A stretch of DNA of 64,000 nucleotides from Aphrophora alni. Taxonomy: Eukaryota > Arthropoda > Insecta > Hemiptera > Aphrophoridae. A program made the position numbers and the translations under genes. The stretch is taken from positions 14,974,098 through 15,038,097 of the forward strand of contig OY740772.1 of NCBI GenBank assembly GCA_963513935.1. Reading direction: 5' to 3'. The first letter of the stretch is position 1. Each line of letters begins with the position of its first letter. The notes below the pieces were generated by a model. The model was not told the DNA's origin. It saw nothing but the letters and a program-made list of their open reading frames with translations, and made no database searches. This document shows, piece by piece, positions 23,101 through 33,445 of this stretch.

Positions 23101-23689
23101 TGGAAAATGTCCGAAATGATATCAATAACATGAACAATAGGGCCTACATCATTATCCATAAATATGATTCCTAAATGTGTCTTTAAAATCTTCAATGAAT
23201 GTGCACACAAGGAACGTAAATATTTACGACAATATTAGTGAAAGAAGCACTCGAAATTATTTGCACACTCAGTTAGAATTTTGTGTTGACAATGTAAACA
23301 CACAAAAATTGCCAAAAACAACACCAGTACCAATGTGAAACAACAAATAGTCAATATTTGAAAATAAACAATAATTATAAAACAATCAATACATATTTGC
23401 ACTGTAATGTTTGACACTCTGTACTAGATGTTTACAATTATGGGCGCCATCGTGTTACTTACCCAGCCCTGACATACAGTGTAATTACGACCAGATTCTA
23501 TAAATGTAATGATCAAAAGTTTGTCTCTTGGGACGTTTAGGAAAATTTTAAATGATATTGATTAATGAAGGAGTTTTATCCAACAGGATATGTTTGCACA
23601 GGTTATCTGAACCTCTTAATTGTGTGTATCACTACTTTTTTTAACGTCAGATAGGTCTTAACTAACGGGCTTCATAGATATGGATATAT

Positions 23690-23760
23690 TTAATAGTCTC
23701 TACTCTCTTCACCAACTCTTGTTCTTTTCCGACCAAGACACTATTAGGGTGTCGAGAACT
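23690..23760 (-). repeat. Left part of a family F copy interrupted by the MULE
   Basis: The family F text runs ctctcttcaccaactcttg, ttcttttccgacc, ctattagggtgtcgagaact and stops exactly where the MULE begins. Its continuation is at 26368-26440. tcgagaact (23752-23760) is the left target duplication. Confidence 0.7.
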
Positions 23761-23810
23761 CGATTGCGGACAGATGCGGTCGGTTGATATTTCCGGACGT
23801 TGCAGTCAGG

Positions 23811-24697
23811 TGTATTTGTATCTAATAAGATTCACCTTCGATATAAAAAGAAGATTCATCCGGACTGTTGCGCTCACCTTATCGTGTACAGGCCACCATA
23901 AGTGTGTATAGAGTTCAGCAGCGTTGTATCGTGGTTATATTGGGAAAACCAAGCCGCCTGTTTCCTTAACCTAACGTAGTGTTCCCAGTTGTATTTGTAT
24001 CTAATAAGATTCACCTTCGATACAAATGGAAAATTGATCCGGACTGTTGCGCTCACCTTATCGTGTACAGACCACCATCAGTGTGTATAGAGTTCAGCGT
24101 TGTATCGTGGTTATATTGGGAAAACCAAGCCGCCTGTTTCCTTAACCTAACGTAGTGTTCCCAGTTGTATTTGTATCTAATAAGATTCATCTTCGATACA
24201 ATTGGAAAATTCATCCGGACTGTTGCGCTCACCTTATCGTGTACAGGCCACCCTCAGTGTGTATAGAGTTCAGCATTGTATCGTGGTTATATTGGGAAAA
24301 CCAAGCCGCCTGTTTCCTTAACCTAACCTAGTGTTCCAAGTTGTATTTGTATCTAATAAGATTCACCTTCGATACAAAAAGAAGATTCATCCGGACTGTT
24401 GCGCTCACCTTATCGTGTACAGGCCACCCTCAGTGTGTATAGAGTTCAGCGTTGTATCGTGGTTATATTGGGAAAACCAAGCCGCCTGTTTCTCCTAACC
24501 TATCGTGATCCCAGTTGTATTTGTATCTAACAAGATTCACCTTCGATACAAAAAGAAGATTCATCCGGACTGTTGCGCTCACCTTATCGTGTACAGGCCA
24601 CCCTCAGTGTGTATAGAGTTCAGCATTGTATCGTGGTTATATTGGGAAAACCCATTCGCCTGTTTCTCCTAACCTATCGTGTTCCCAGTTGTATTTG
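23811..24697 (+). repeat. Subterminal tandem array of the MULE, 5 units of 174-179 bp
   Basis: tgtatttgta starts at 23811, 23990, 24166, 24342 and 24516, with a final start at 24690. Each unit has aagattcaccttcgata, cggactgttgcgctcacc, gtgtatagagttcagc and gttatattgggaaaacc. Part of the unit recurs inverted and diverged at about 26228-26300 inside the right end, so the array grew from terminal-repeat sequence. Confidence 0.95.
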
Positions 24698-24910
24698 CTT
24701 TGCTTCCCAATAAAAAGTTGAGAACTATGTACGCTTCTTCAGAATAATAACGGAAGCCGATCCTCAGTGGAATCCTATGAATATAAACATAAATTTTGAA
24801 ACAGCTACAATCTCAGCCCTTCGAAAAAAATTTCCTTCGGCAGTAATTAGTGGTTGTTATTTTCACATGAAACAATGTCTACGGAGGAAGATCCAGGAGA
24901 TGTACTCCTT
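24681..24910 (+). pseudogene. MULE transposase relic, central catalytic region
   Basis: The frame opens as VFPVVFALLPNKKLRTMYA (24681 on), shifts near 24740, and continues FFRIITEADPQWNPMN, INFETATISALRKKFPSAV, ISGCYFHMKQCLRRKIQEMY. This is the MULE transposase domain: (P)hhhALLPNK.xxTY, then I..DFExA...A....FP.A...GC.FH..Q...RK(I/V)Q. The Asp that normally precedes FE is Asn here, and the frame is shifted, so it is inactive. The left side runs straight into the tandem array. The right side is cut at MYS by the LINE end. MULE transposases normally exceed 400 residues; about 75 remain. Confidence 0.8.
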
Positions 24911-26150
24911 ATTGATTGATTGATTAATTTTTATTGCCTCTTATCAACAAACATATAAATAAGTTTTTACAAATGAAATTAGGCTAAACTTTTTAAAACT
25001 AAAACAAAGAATAACCTTCTCCAAATAGACAAGAAACAATAAAAAGAAACCCCGAGGTAATAAAACCTGTCTGGGGTTTTTTTAGATAAAGTTGAGGTCC
25101 GCTGCCGACCGAGTTCCCAATGAATATACATAATTTTTTACATTAAAATCTACAATCAAAAATAGGACTTCTAGTCTTTTTATAAACAATGCATTTTTAT
25201 TTATAACTGAACTTAATAACTTACAACTTAATAAATATATCCCTGTATGTTATCTTGGATAAACACTATACACAAGCACTCCGCATACACACTTGCAAGG
25301 ATACAACACCTGAATATAACATCAAAAAGTAAGGTTCAGGATAGTACTTTAAAATACGAGTGTACATCTCCAAGCTCGAGCAAAAAATTACGCAGCAAAC
25401 CAGAGAACTTATGTCTGTTCGAACATGATTTAATACTATCTGGCATACACTTGAATAATTTAGGTGCCAGATATGCATAAGATTTCATATAAATTGTAAA
25501 ATTTGGTTTAGGTACAAAAACATTTGACCTATTCCGCAATGTCAAAGCTCTTGGCCCTAAAGTGCCATCACTATTCCCGCTTCTATCAAAAAAGGTTCTC
25601 AATACTTTATAGATAAAAAGGTTTTTAAGAGGTAATATATTAAGTTTTTTGAAAAGAGGTCCACTATGTTCTGTTTTGGGTTTGTGCGATAGGATACGAA
25701 CAAAGATATTCTGCAGCGTAATGATTGGTTTTAGTGTTGTATTGTAAGTCCCTCCCCAAATTGCAAGATCATATTCTAACTTAGAACTAACCAGTGCAAA
25801 ATAGATCATTTTCAATACCTTCACGTTGCATACATATCTGAGCATATAAAATAGCATGATATATTTTATTAATTTATTTTTAAGATAGGTTGTGTGTTTC
25901 TTCCAAGTAAGCTAGGAATCGACAAACAGTCCAAAATATTGAATTTCTTGAACTTGTTCAATCGCGGGACATGGGCATAAAATAATATTACAATTTATCT
26001 CATGGTACTTTAATGGAACAGAAAATTGTATATTTTTTGTAATACTAAAAATAATATATTTCGATTTTGGGCTCATTACCATGTAATTTCTTGTAAACCA
26101 CCAACGCATTGCACATATGTCACATTGCATGGAAGTTCGCAATTTTATTT
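24911..26150 (-). mobile_element. 5'-truncated non-LTR retrotransposon (CR1/jockey-like) inserted in the MULE
   Basis: Read on the minus strand it runs from about 26145 (truncated 5' end) to an (ATTG)n/(AATC)n tail at about 24913-24927. Tails of short tandem units are typical of CR1-group LINEs. The insertion cuts the MULE transposase frame, so it is younger than the MULE. I could not find an exact target duplication. Confidence 0.75.
25336..26142 (-). pseudogene. LINE reverse transcriptase C-terminal region with one in-frame TAG
   Basis: Two open stretches, 26142-25912 and 25857-25336, are in the same frame, separated by a single TAG after GLFVDS plus the readable codons LTWKKHTTYLKNKLIKYI. 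The first part has RWWFTRNYMVMSPKSKYIIF, the region after the reverse transcriptase catalytic box (W.....L..N..K(S/T)K.I.F), then EQVQEIQYFGLFVDS. The second has IYFALVSSKLEYDLAIWGGT and LQNIFVRIL, the thumb and post-RT segment of CR1/jockey-like elements. The catalytic YxDD lies upstream and is lost with the 5' truncation. One stop over about 269 codons means it is the youngest LINE copy in the window. Confidence 0.85.
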
Positions 26151-26158
26151 TATGTCAT

Positions 26159-26246
26159 TATTTTGCCAGTCCAAAGCCTGGAGAAGTTGTGATGGGAATC
26201 AGTTTTGCCAAGTCCAAAGCGTGGAGAAAGTGTGATGGAAACCGCT
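26159..26246 (+). repeat. Two-copy 43-45 bp tandem repeat
   Basis: ttttgcca(a)gtccaaagc(c/g)tggagaa occurs twice, at about 26160 and 26203, inside the right part of the MULE. Confidence 0.8.
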
Positions 26247-26367
26247 AAGGTGACCGCAAAAGTTCGGATGAATCTTCCATTTGGATCTTATTAGGAATCA
26301 CCCGACCGCTAATGTCCGGAAATATTTCCCGACCGCTAATGTCCGTTACAGCATCTGTCCGCACCTC

Positions 26368-26440
26368 TCGAGAGCTAAGTTTTTCTTCCTTTTTTTTATA
26401 GGATGATGATGGCCGAAAGGTTTTTCGACTATAAAGAAGA
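26368..26440 (-). repeat. Right part of the family F copy interrupted by the MULE
   Basis: It begins with the 9-bp duplication tcgagagct and runs into ttttttataggatgatgatg and gccgaaaggtttttcg, the start of family F in reverse. Confidence 0.7.
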
Positions 26441-26473
26441 AAATTCGTATCTAGCGGCCTCGAATCTGTAAAC

Positions 26474-26492
26474 GAGCCTATTCGCTAGGCTC
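26474..26492. repeat. Perfect 7-bp hairpin in a GC-rich patch
   Basis: GAGCCTA ttcgc TAGGCTC, followed directly by the short palindrome-like cgtcagtgacg. The surroundings, 26440-26520, are richer in CpG than the neighbourhood. Function unknown. Confidence 0.6.
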
Positions 26493-26520
26493 ACGTCAGT
26501 GACGCTGCCCCGCGGAATCT

Positions 26521-28204
26521 CCAAAAAATACGAATCAAATTATCTTCGAAGTTAGGGTTCGAAATTACATTCTTGACAATAACGCCACTATTTGTTGTCG
26601 AAGAGAGGTGGGGTTGCTCGCTCAGCTCGTATCAGTGTCTCGTAACAGCAACTAAATTAAAAACCCAAATCAGTGAAATAAACAACATTAATTAGGAGCG
26701 GGGGAAAAGGGAATCTAAACAGCTGTCGTTATCTTAGGATGCGTTTATTGCATAAGAAAGCAAGCTATTACATATAATAAAAATCTGTTGTAAAACTAAA
26801 TTCATAAAGGGGGGACTCTTTTTATCTCCTATAAGAAATTCGTGGAGAAAAACTCAAAATAAATATAATTTCAATTTTATTTTTCACGTGTAAGTAGTAG
26901 AGAGACATATCTGAGAACACGAAGACAAATATTTGTATACCTTTTACTAAATATAAGATTTACTCGACGACTATATATAACTACCTGCTGAAATAGACTT
27001 CTCTCAACAATTAAGCGGTAACCAGTGACGTCATCACCATCTTACCTGTAACAATAATTCTGATTAAGCACATTGCATTCACTGATAGTTTAAATTATGT
27101 CTCTTATTTCCAAAAAAAAAAAAAAAAAAATTAAGAAAACTAACATTTAAGTCGCTGAGGGTGTAACATATATTTAATATTTTTGTGTGACATTTCTGGT
27201 TCTAATACTGTCAAAATCATCAACATTAATAATGCAAGACGAATTAGTTGAGAATAAGCATCAAGACAAAGATAAGAGATCATTAATTAAACAAAAACAC
27301 CAACTAAACGACACAAACACTAAACAATACACACATAAATATAAGTGTTAATTAAATAAAAGCGACTTGGATACTACAAAACATTAAGTTGAATAAAAGG
27401 TTCAAGTGAGTGCTAAAACCACACTACTTAGGGTCTGTAAGCATATAGGGACAGTTAAGTCTTTTTAAGCGGCCTAATGCCAAAATATTAATTTATTCGT
27501 CAAAGAAACATACATATTCTTAATCAAAATAACGTCTAGTTTTATTTTATATCCTACACATAATATTTTTCCAAAAAAAAAATTCAACCTGATTTTTAGC
27601 CCCTTAAGTAAACCAAGGTCATTGTTTTATTACGGCTATATTTTCCCTATATGTGAGACAATACAAAGAATATAAATTGCAAAGTTTGAATTATATATAC
27701 TGGTTGCGACTTACAGACACGTATGAAATTATAAGTTTTAACTAAAAAAGAACGATTAGTTTTTTGTTGTTGTTGTTGTTTTTTAAATAAAATGTTATCC
27801 TATTCTGAACATAAAAGACAAAACATAATAATGATATACATAGTCTACTGTACTGGCCTCATATATTAGGTTAAGACGAGAAGTATTTAAAAAATATATA
27901 AATTTAGATAATTCAAATCGTGGCACAGGGAGCACAGTAAAGAAGATAAACATAGATTCATTCATGTATCGCAGCGTCGTAAAAAGAGTTTTTGTTCGAG
28001 TTATAAAAGTGCCTCTTAAATGTATTTTATTACAAGTAGATTATTAGTTCGTAGTAGAAACAAATCGGGTTTATTTAACCTCATAAATGAGATTTTACAT
28101 ATTTGTGACAGCTAAATTTTCTTACAAATTCTCGCATCTGAAAAAGGAAGATTTACATTTCAAAAGATATTTCTTTTTTTATTGTAATTAGAAGCTGTGT
28201 ACAG
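26521..28204. other. No gene seen
   Basis: AT-rich DNA; an A19 run at 27112-27130; no coding signal or recognisable repeat. Confidence 0.4.
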
Positions 28205-28440
28205 TCGGGAACAAAAATTTACCGTAACATTGCAATAATTTAATGTAAAATTTTTCGTAGGCATTTAAAAGGGGAGATTTTTATTTTCGCACATATATAT
28301 ATTTCGTTGAAATTTAGTGAAATATCAAGATTAATGACCCAAAGTCGTTTATAAAAAAAAAAAAAAAAAAAAAAAAAGAAGAAGAAGAAGAACTTTGACC
28401 GTCGTCATTACAAGTTTGATTTTTAATAAAATAAGATTTA
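28205..28440 (+). repeat. Family H fragment with poly-A and (GAA)n
   Basis: tcgttgaaatttagtgaaat and attaatgacccaaag match family H wording. An A25 run (28353-28377) passes into (GAA)5. Confidence 0.5.
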
Positions 28441-28554
28441 TGCAGAGGACAAGTTCATTTTCAAGCGAAGCAAGTTTAAACGATGATTCATTTTCACTAC
28501 CAAATTGACCTTTTTGCCAAACAAAAAAAAAAGGAAGAATTTGTTTCGTAAGTA

Positions 28555-28625
28555 TTTCGATTTTAAATGGGTGTAAGAAAGATTGTGCAATGTTTTTGCA
28601 CAGTTTATTACTTAAACGATGCGTT
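28555..28625 (+). repeat. Family G fragment
   Basis: gtgcaatgtttttgcac, a perfect 6-bp hairpin, followed by agtttatta. The same word recurs near 10905, 17945, 35430, 36680, 51910 and 56835 on both strands. Confidence 0.5.
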
Positions 28626-29354
28626 TAGGTTAGGTTTGATTCAGTCTTCCTAGCTAAATCGCTTCCCGTACCCGAAAACGGTAGATTCGTCAATTTCAAC
28701 AAAATCCTTCGACACGTTTTCAAGACAAAATGTACAAATATACATGAATTGCTGGTTTAATAGTGTTAGATAGTTTCCCCTCTAGTATATACTATCCATA
28801 CTTCCGTGTGAACCGAAAGGTCAAGTTGCCATCACGATCTAAAGGAGTGGGTTAAAGGAAAATAAGTCTTAGAAGCGTATGATAAGGGAAGTGCATGATC
28901 CTGGAAGTACAAACCTGTATCATTAAATCCCCAATAAACTTTCTATTCTCAGGTTAAAGATCAAAAATCATAAACGATCCATAAGGCAGGTGTTCATGCT
29001 AAGTTGTATCCTATGTTTTGCCAGCGCAGTAAAGACGTTGCAAATTCCTTTTCCTATTGCTGATTTTTAAAGTTAACTTGTTTAAACGATAAAAAGTTCG
29101 CAAAACAGCTGTTCCCAATATTCAACCATTTCCCGCACGCAGTGGCCTTTTTTCCACACAACAGGTTGCCATGGCAACAATACGTAAATATTCTAACCTC
29201 AATATCTAGGCTACACTAACGTTAATAAATTCGCTGTAAAATTAATAAATTTCATTAAAAAAAATAAATAAATAAAGATTGGATTGGATTGGCTGTTGGA
29301 GGAATGTTTATATATCTGATCTGAGTACATTTATACATGTACATATAGGTTTGT

Positions 29355-29640
29355 ATAAAGGGTGTTCAGAAAATACGAACTGATTGAGAAAGACAAAATA
29401 TACAAGAAATGTCATATAGCATAGTCCTATTTTGATTAGTTTTCCGTCTATCCGCCATTTTGTTTTTTGGAAAAAGTCTAACTTTGGAAGTAAATAGGAT
29501 AGTCAGTTCAGATTTGGAATACGTATTGTTTACATAACGTTTTACTGTACCAAAAACAAAGTACTTATTTCGTATATTTTCCAAATGGCTTTCGTTTAAA
29601 ATTTTGACTTGTTTTTGGTAATCTTGTAATCGCTAACCAA
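29355..29640 (+). repeat. Single-arm copy of the 10376 foldback family
   Basis: agggtgttcagaaaatacg starts the block. It shares ccgtctatccgccatttt, ggaagtaaat and a gtacca...aca spacing with 10440-10600. Confidence 0.6.
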
Positions 29641-29649
29641 ATTTACATT

Positions 29650-29810
29650 TTTATTTACCAAAAACTCCGCTTCCTCTTGAGTCTCGACTTCAAAAGACTA
29701 CCGGTTGGCCCTCGCTCCTCAAGTGGATATATGGCAGGTGCCGTTGAAAAGACGCTGGCTCTCGATCTTCAAGTGGATATTTGCAGGTGTCATTGAAAAT
29801 ATGCTGGCCC
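29650..29810 (+). repeat. Dispersed repeat with a 50-bp tandem duplication
   Basis: ggccctcgctcctcaagtgg and ggctctcgatcttcaagtgg start two units at about 29706 and 29757, each ending gaaaa(g/t)a(c/t)gct. A single related copy is at 19690-19800. Confidence 0.75.
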
Positions 29811-30184
29811 TCGCTCCGTTCCCCGAATTTTAATTGCTGTTATTAAAAACTCTTATTTCCATCTATACGATTTACGCTTAGGACGAGTTTAAGGCACAAG
29901 CAAAACAGTTTTAGACTTTATTTAAATATATACATTTTTTAAATATTGTAGTATTTTTTTTAAGGTCTGAACGGCGTCCATATTTCATTTTCAGATTTAA
30001 CTGACAATTAAATAACATCTAAACTTACTCCGCTTCTGTCATAACTCGAGTTAAGGATAAAATATAAGATGAAATCAAGTTTGAATGGCTGCAGTCAAGG
30101 TTAGTTTTTTGTTTTTTTTAGGGGGGTGAGGGGAAAATTATTCCTTAATGATAATTTTCTATCATTTACAATTTTGCAAACAGT

Positions 30185-30260
30185 TTGCTCCATTACTGTT
30201 CACCTTTCACCAAAATTTAAACGAAATTGGTATACCCCTTTTTGAGAATTTATATCTTTT
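30185..30260 (+). repeat. Family H fragment
   Basis: tttcaccaaaatttaaacga then attggtata; a short remnant. Confidence 0.3.
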
Positions 30261-30665
30261 ATAATTAATCGACTCCACGGCTGATATTCTGGTCTTTATC
30301 GATAACTCAAGAACCGACATTTCCACAGAGATCCCTACCGATACGTTGCAACGATACTGCACCATTTGCGACGTTAAAGTATAATTGAGCGATGTGTGAT
30401 ATAAATGTCGAACTGGGTGGATTTGGTAAGCGTGTGGGTCCTTAAATCAATTACCCGTTATCCCAATAAACACTCCAGGTCACTGATACACTAAGCCAGC
30501 TTATATAATGAGTTAAACAATCAATTATTATATTTAGAATACTAATCTAGTGGTTACTTCCGTATTAACAACTCGTTAAGGAAAACGTGCTCTGATTCAA
30601 AGATAGCTTAACCGTTGTCCGTCATAACTATCTCTGATACAGTTTACGGTAAAATTACCGAGCAC

Positions 30666-31027
30666 TAAGGGCCATATCATACGGACGCTAATGCCGTCAG
30701 CGAGTCCGCATTAGCGACGCGGAGCACGTGACGCTGGGACCCTGTCATACGGAGCGCTAGCGCCAGCGGGACGCATTTGCCGCACGACCACTAGCGTCCG
30801 TATGACTTGCTCCATAAGAACCCCATTGCCGGGTTGGAGCGACGTTATCTCGACGGCATCTACGCGACGGAATTAGCGCTCGTATGACATGGCCCTAACA
30901 GGCACCCGGCGTTGGCGGGACGGCATCAACACGACGCATTTGCCGTCACGTATGACATGTACTTTTTCCGGCGCTAGCTCGACGGCATCTGCGCGACGGC
31001 AATAGCGCTCGTATGACATGGTCCTTA
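30666..31027. mobile_element. GC-rich compound MITE with repeated termini
   Basis: The terminal word agggccatatcatacg(g) at 30667 is inverted at 30881-30897 (cgtatgacatggccct) and again at 31008-31026 (cgtatgacatggtcct). Further copies of catacgg/cgtatgac lie near 30755, 30797 and 30950. Between them are repeats of cgacggcatctacgcgacgg. The patch is far richer in G+C and CpG than its surroundings. It looks like a nested or tandemly grown inverted-repeat transposon. Candidate target bases TA/TAA flank the ends but are not decisive. Confidence 0.75.
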
Positions 31028-32329
31028 GACCCGTCCAAATGGTCTTAGCCGACCATTGTTCAGGATAATATGGTTGTTTAAACTTTAATGGATTGGCGGT
31101 AAAATAACTCTGTTCGATTCCGCTGCCTGCCACACAAAAGGTAAATGATTCACCGCTGTCAATTTCCTGTCGCGACAATTCGAATTGTGGCGAAACGTCA
31201 CAACGTTTTATTTGCGTCTTTAGAGGCTACACTTGCGTAAAGTTTTATTAAAATCTTTGGAGACGACTTTGAGAAAATCGTAATGTTCTTTTCTCTCAAA
31301 TTTTGAGTAATTGTGTAACAAATTACTCAAAAAATTACTCAACAAATTACTCAAAAATTTTGAGTTTTGTGTAATTGAGTAAAACAAAACGTCACGAGAT
31401 ATGGTAAAAAATACTCACAAACCAAATTCGATTAATTTTGATCTGAAGAAAACTGACATACGACAGGCGCCAGACAGCATTTTTGTTTTCGAGACCTCCG
31501 CAAAACACTCGCCATCGATTTTTTGATCCATCACAAACTTTCACTATACTACGTATATATTCAGAAAGTAAAACGAAGGTTCCAATAATTAGCGGAAGAC
31601 TAATTAAGTCCACTCATTAAAAACAAAACAAATACGTTCAGAATAAAAAATTCAAAAGTCTGTTACTTCTTAGAGTCGCGTGTTGATACTCATCCTTACC
31701 CTAGGAATCACGGGTAATTTGTGTAGATCTCATTCACATCCTGTGTTTTCGCCAAGTATGTAAACATAGACGCCAGTCTCATTGTGAAGTAGGTCAAGAA
31801 CATGAAGCTACAATGCACATTGTAGACGCAGTTTTATTTGTCAAACTTTAGTGTCTGTAAACACCCGAAGTCACGACCTTGTTATTAGAGACTTTAATGC
31901 CTCTTTCGCACATCTCATACACAAGTAATTTGATTTATTTATTAACATTGTTGTTTGAATTAAGGGGAAGGTCCAATGCGCAAACACCTTTAACACAGTG
32001 TCGTTGTTGATGTGAGCCTGATCGAGGATAGATGTAAGCCTTGGCTGGCAAAGTCCCGGTGGGGCAAATGGTGAAGGGCAAGAATAGCTAGAGAGTGGAG
32101 ATCGGTGTACGACAGGTTGGAGGTAAGGACGAGAGGTTGAAGAGATGTTCACAGTGGGTTGACGGTCACTAGTTATTCAACAGGCTATGTAATACCGGAG
32201 TATACGCTAATCGGGACTGATATTCTGCTCCTGACGATGTGATTTCCTTCGTACTTCTTCAGGCAGGGCATGGGGTGAAAAATAAAATAAAATTCAGGAT
32301 GGGAAATGTTGTCTGACGGATTGCGTCGA
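31028..32329. other. No gene seen; short family H traces
   Basis: 31205-31440 has ttagaggctacacttgcgta and acgtcacgagatatgg, family H wording, plus four copies of aaattactcaa near 31317-31360. The open frames at 31392-31613 and 31871-32152 have no recognisable similarity. Confidence 0.4.
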
Positions 32330-32590
32330 TTTAGTTTCCCTTAAAGGACGCGACTTGAAAGTTTGGCCGCCGAGTTGTCCCGATTCATGGAGTGTCTTCA
32401 AAAGGAGGCGACATGGAGGATTTGTCGCCGGGTGTCCAAGCCGATTTCTCTTCCCTTAAAATACGCGACTTTAAGGTTTGGTCGCCTAATTTTCATGATT
32501 CCTTCTCCTTAAATGGAGGCGACTTTTACAGGATCTGTCGCCGGATGTAACCCCAATTTTCATTCTCTAAAAGGAGGCGACTGGAAAAGT
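32330..32590 (+). repeat. Tandem array of GGCGAC...GTCGCC hairpins
   Basis: A unit of about 115 bp, made of two related halves, occurs slightly more than twice. Each half has aaaggaggcgac or aaa..acgcgact, a 10-13 base loop, then (t)gtcgcc or ggccgcc or ggtcgcc, so each can form a 6-bp stem. Hairpins lie near 32348, 32407, 32464 and 32518, with a fifth half-unit at 32574. Confidence 0.8.
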
Positions 32591-32599
32591 ATAACAGTT

Positions 32600-33380
32600 G
32601 TAGAGATGGAATATGAATTTAAGATTCCCAGAAAGTTCCCTCTCCATTTCTAAATCGGTCAGGGTGTTGTAGTCAGTCTGCCCGTTCATTCATGCGATAT
32701 GCGAGTTAAGTTTAGGCAAGTTGAGTTCCGTTTGGTGACGGTTTGCGTCTGTATACATGTGTTTTCACCGGAGGGTCGTAGAATAAAGATGTGAAACCTT
32801 TTGAGTAAACTGTCAACCATTCAGAGGTTTTTACGGAAGATTAAGATCCTGTCTCGCAGTGGAAAGTTGAATGGGAAATATTGATTAAGAATGACATGTA
32901 GTTTGGTTTAGCTATTAAAATTTTAGCCAATTTAAAGCGTGTTTCTGTGAAATCTAATAAATTATCATTCCTATGTCATTTTTGTACTCATTAATAGTTC
33001 AACAAATCACACAAGTATTACAACCTTAGGCCACTACATAGTTGTACTACCTTGAGCTTCAAATGCAGACCTGCATGCAAGTCCTGCTGGTTCCATTTAA
33101 CAGGATGTACAGACAGAAAATAATTTTACATAAACCTTGAGAAGAAGAGATGATATGCAGGAATGCGGGTTAGTAATCACTACATGACAAAACATGTAAA
33201 CATACATCAATATGACACGTGAAATAATTACAACTTAATTAACTAAGCAGTGACTGTACTTACTGTACAGTCGAATTCAAAAATCACTTGTACACGTTGT
33301 AGGAAATTTATTATAGGGTCTGGTTTTAAAGTTATTAAATAATGACGTATTGGTATAGTTTTTATAACGTTGTCATTATA
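32600..33380. other. No gene seen
   Basis: No coding or repeat signal identified. Confidence 0.4.
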
Positions 33381-33445
33381 TGTGTATGTAAAAATACAAT
33401 ACACGACGTTTCAAGAGCATAATCAACTCTCGTTATCAAGTGATA
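33381..33445 (-). ncRNA. Hammerhead-like PLE tail module, good copy
   Basis: Minus strand: cacTTGATAAC, hairpin GAGAGT-tgattat-GCTCTT, GAAACG, then GTGTAT...ATACAC forming a second hairpin. Boxes, spacing and both stems are preserved. Confidence 0.6.

Larger units (their letters stand above)
23761..26367 (+). mobile_element. Mutator-like (MULE) DNA transposon, 9-bp TSD, nested in family F
   Basis: The left end cgattgcggacagatgc and the inverted right end gaggtgcggacagatgc share a terminal inverted repeat; the outermost 3-4 bases differ. Similarity continues inward for about 120 bp (ggtcgg, atttccgga, attcatccg). Flanks are tcgagaact (23752-23760) and tcgagagct (26368-26376), a 9-bp duplication with one change, as expected for MULEs. 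Both flanks continue into one family F copy. The interior holds a five-unit tandem array next to the left end, a transposase relic (24681-24910) and a truncated LINE (24911-26150). Without the LINE the MULE relic would be about 1.4 kb, so most of the transposase is also missing. Confidence 0.8.

Noticed and set aside
25247..25480. 77-codon plus-strand and 70-codon minus-strand open frames
   Set aside because: Shadows of the LINE reverse transcriptase frame on the minus strand.
30873..31178. 101-codon minus-strand open frame
   Set aside because: It lies in the GC-rich MITE, where stops are rare because of base composition. The repeated MSYER text reflects the repeated terminal word.
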